Part shown: piece after piece, positions 63,758-64,000 of the stretch
How positions within the stretch are numbered: position 1 is the stretch's first letter
Layout: each line of letters opens with the position of its first letter
DNA from: Roseibium salinum
Lineage (GTDB): Bacteria; Pseudomonadota; Alphaproteobacteria; Rhizobiales; Stappiaceae
Assembly: GCF_026240905.1 (NCBI RefSeq)
Contig: NZ_JAPEVI010000003.1
Span: 4,280,501 to 4,344,500 of the forward strand
Direction of reading: 5' to 3'
Length of the DNA: 64,000 nt
Program-made: the position numbers and the translations under genes
Notes under the pieces: model-generated
Told to the model about the DNA's origin: nothing
Databases searched by the model: none
Seen by the model: only the letters and a program-made list of their open reading frames with translations

Positions 63758-63841
63758 GTGTAAATTTTACTGCCGAATTGAATTGACAGCAGCCGTATTC
63801 TGCGTATCAAATATTACAGAAGTTAGCCAACTCGGCAATCC

Positions 63842-63857
63842 TGTAATAAACATTACA
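63842..63857. promoter_or_regulatory. Probable RpiR operator, TGTAAT-N4-ATTACA
   Basis: A perfect inverted repeat TGTAAT-AAAC-ATTACA in the gap between the divergent RpiR gene and the right-edge gene. A further half-site ATTACAG lies about 30 bp to the left (63813-63819), inverse to CTGTAAT at 63841. It is placed about 60 bp before the right-edge start. Confidence 0.5.
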
Positions 63858-63915
63858 AAGGTTGTCGTTGATTTTGGCGGTGATTTCCTGGGGGAGACGC
63901 GCATGGGAGTTGGGA

Positions 63916-64000
63916 ATGGGAGCTGATCCACAGTCAGGTGGAATGTCCCGGGCCGTCGCGGTGGAAAATGCGGAGGGCAGGAGCCCGTTCGTCTTCGTCT
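63916..64000 (+). CDS. Probable N-formylglutamate amidohydrolase (start only; continues past window)
   Basis: ATG 63916 follows GGGAG and opens a frame that reaches the right edge (28 codons). The visible end, NAEGRSPFVFV, matches the start of FGase-family N-formylglutamate amidohydrolases, where it is followed by a CDHASN motif that would lie just outside. An earlier ATG (63903) stops after seven codons. The short length limits certainty. Confidence 0.6.
   Translation, partial: MGADPQSGGMSRAVAVENAEGRSPFVFV

Overview
This is a 64 kb GC-rich chromosomal-type stretch of an alphaproteobacterium. Gene content and order (inositol operon, GlpV-GlpS-GlpT-GlpP-GlpQ glycerol ABC importer, hemA preceded by an FNR-type box, many ABC importers each with a local regulator) point to Hyphomicrobiales; my best guess is the Stappiaceae (Labrenzia/Roseibium) neighbourhood. 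No rRNA, tRNA, CRISPR array, phage or transposase gene is visible. Almost every locus is a catabolic cassette: importer, regulator and enzymes.

Layout. 1-8.8 kb: myo-inositol locus. A minus-strand operon (periplasmic binding protein, permease, ATPase, iolC, iolD running off the left edge) sits beside an RpiR-type regulator and a divergent iolG; two GGAA-N6-TTCT sites mark probable IolR operators. 8.95-10.9 kb: a second Gfo/Idh/MocA dehydrogenase and a DsbA/FrnE-like protein. 10.9-17.0 kb: a galactose/galactoside operon (GH42 beta-galactosidase, SMP-30 lactonase, KDPGal aldolase dgoA, KDGal kinase dgoK, SDR dehydrogenase) with a divergent IclR regulator. 17.2-29.5 kb: a branched-chain-type ABC importer (its binding-protein gene frameshifted) plus alpha/beta hydrolase, then DUF1194 and hemA on the other strand, then TetR regulator, enoyl-CoA hydratase, acyl-CoA ligase and two small hotdog proteins. 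A 24-bp palindrome in front of the TetR gene recurs (21/24) in front of the importer, so the two halves look like one regulon.

29.6-34.1 kb: DUF427 protein, a frameshifted glycerate kinase, a CofD-like protein, RbsD, and a GIY-YIG gene bracketed by 57-bp direct repeats. 34.2-42.0 kb: LacI-regulated CUT1 sugar importer with unusual permeases and an MGH1-like (GH63-type) hydrolase; together with the glycerate kinase this suggests use of a glycosyl-glycerate-like solute. 42.0-48.8 kb: two transglutaminase-fold proteins around an ATP-grasp/alpha-E fusion. 48.9-53.5 kb: three binding proteins with no transporter partners (one frameshifted) and kynA. 53.9-59.9 kb: glycerol ABC importer. 60.0-62.8 kb: BlaI/M56 peptidase pair and an endonuclease/exonuclease/phosphatase protein. 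62.8-64.0 kb: RpiR regulator divergent from the start of a probable N-formylglutamate amidohydrolase that runs off the right edge.

Three genes carry single-base frameshifts: two are the same change (expected GATTC read as GATCTC, overlapping the CcrM GANTC motif) and one lies in a G run. This pattern makes sequencing artefact a serious alternative to true pseudogenes. The points I rate highest are the split TetR regulon, the asymmetric GlpS/GlpT ATPase pair, the CofD-like/glycerate kinase/RbsD group, the repeat-bracketed GIY-YIG gene and the CUT1 permease with a periplasmic insert.
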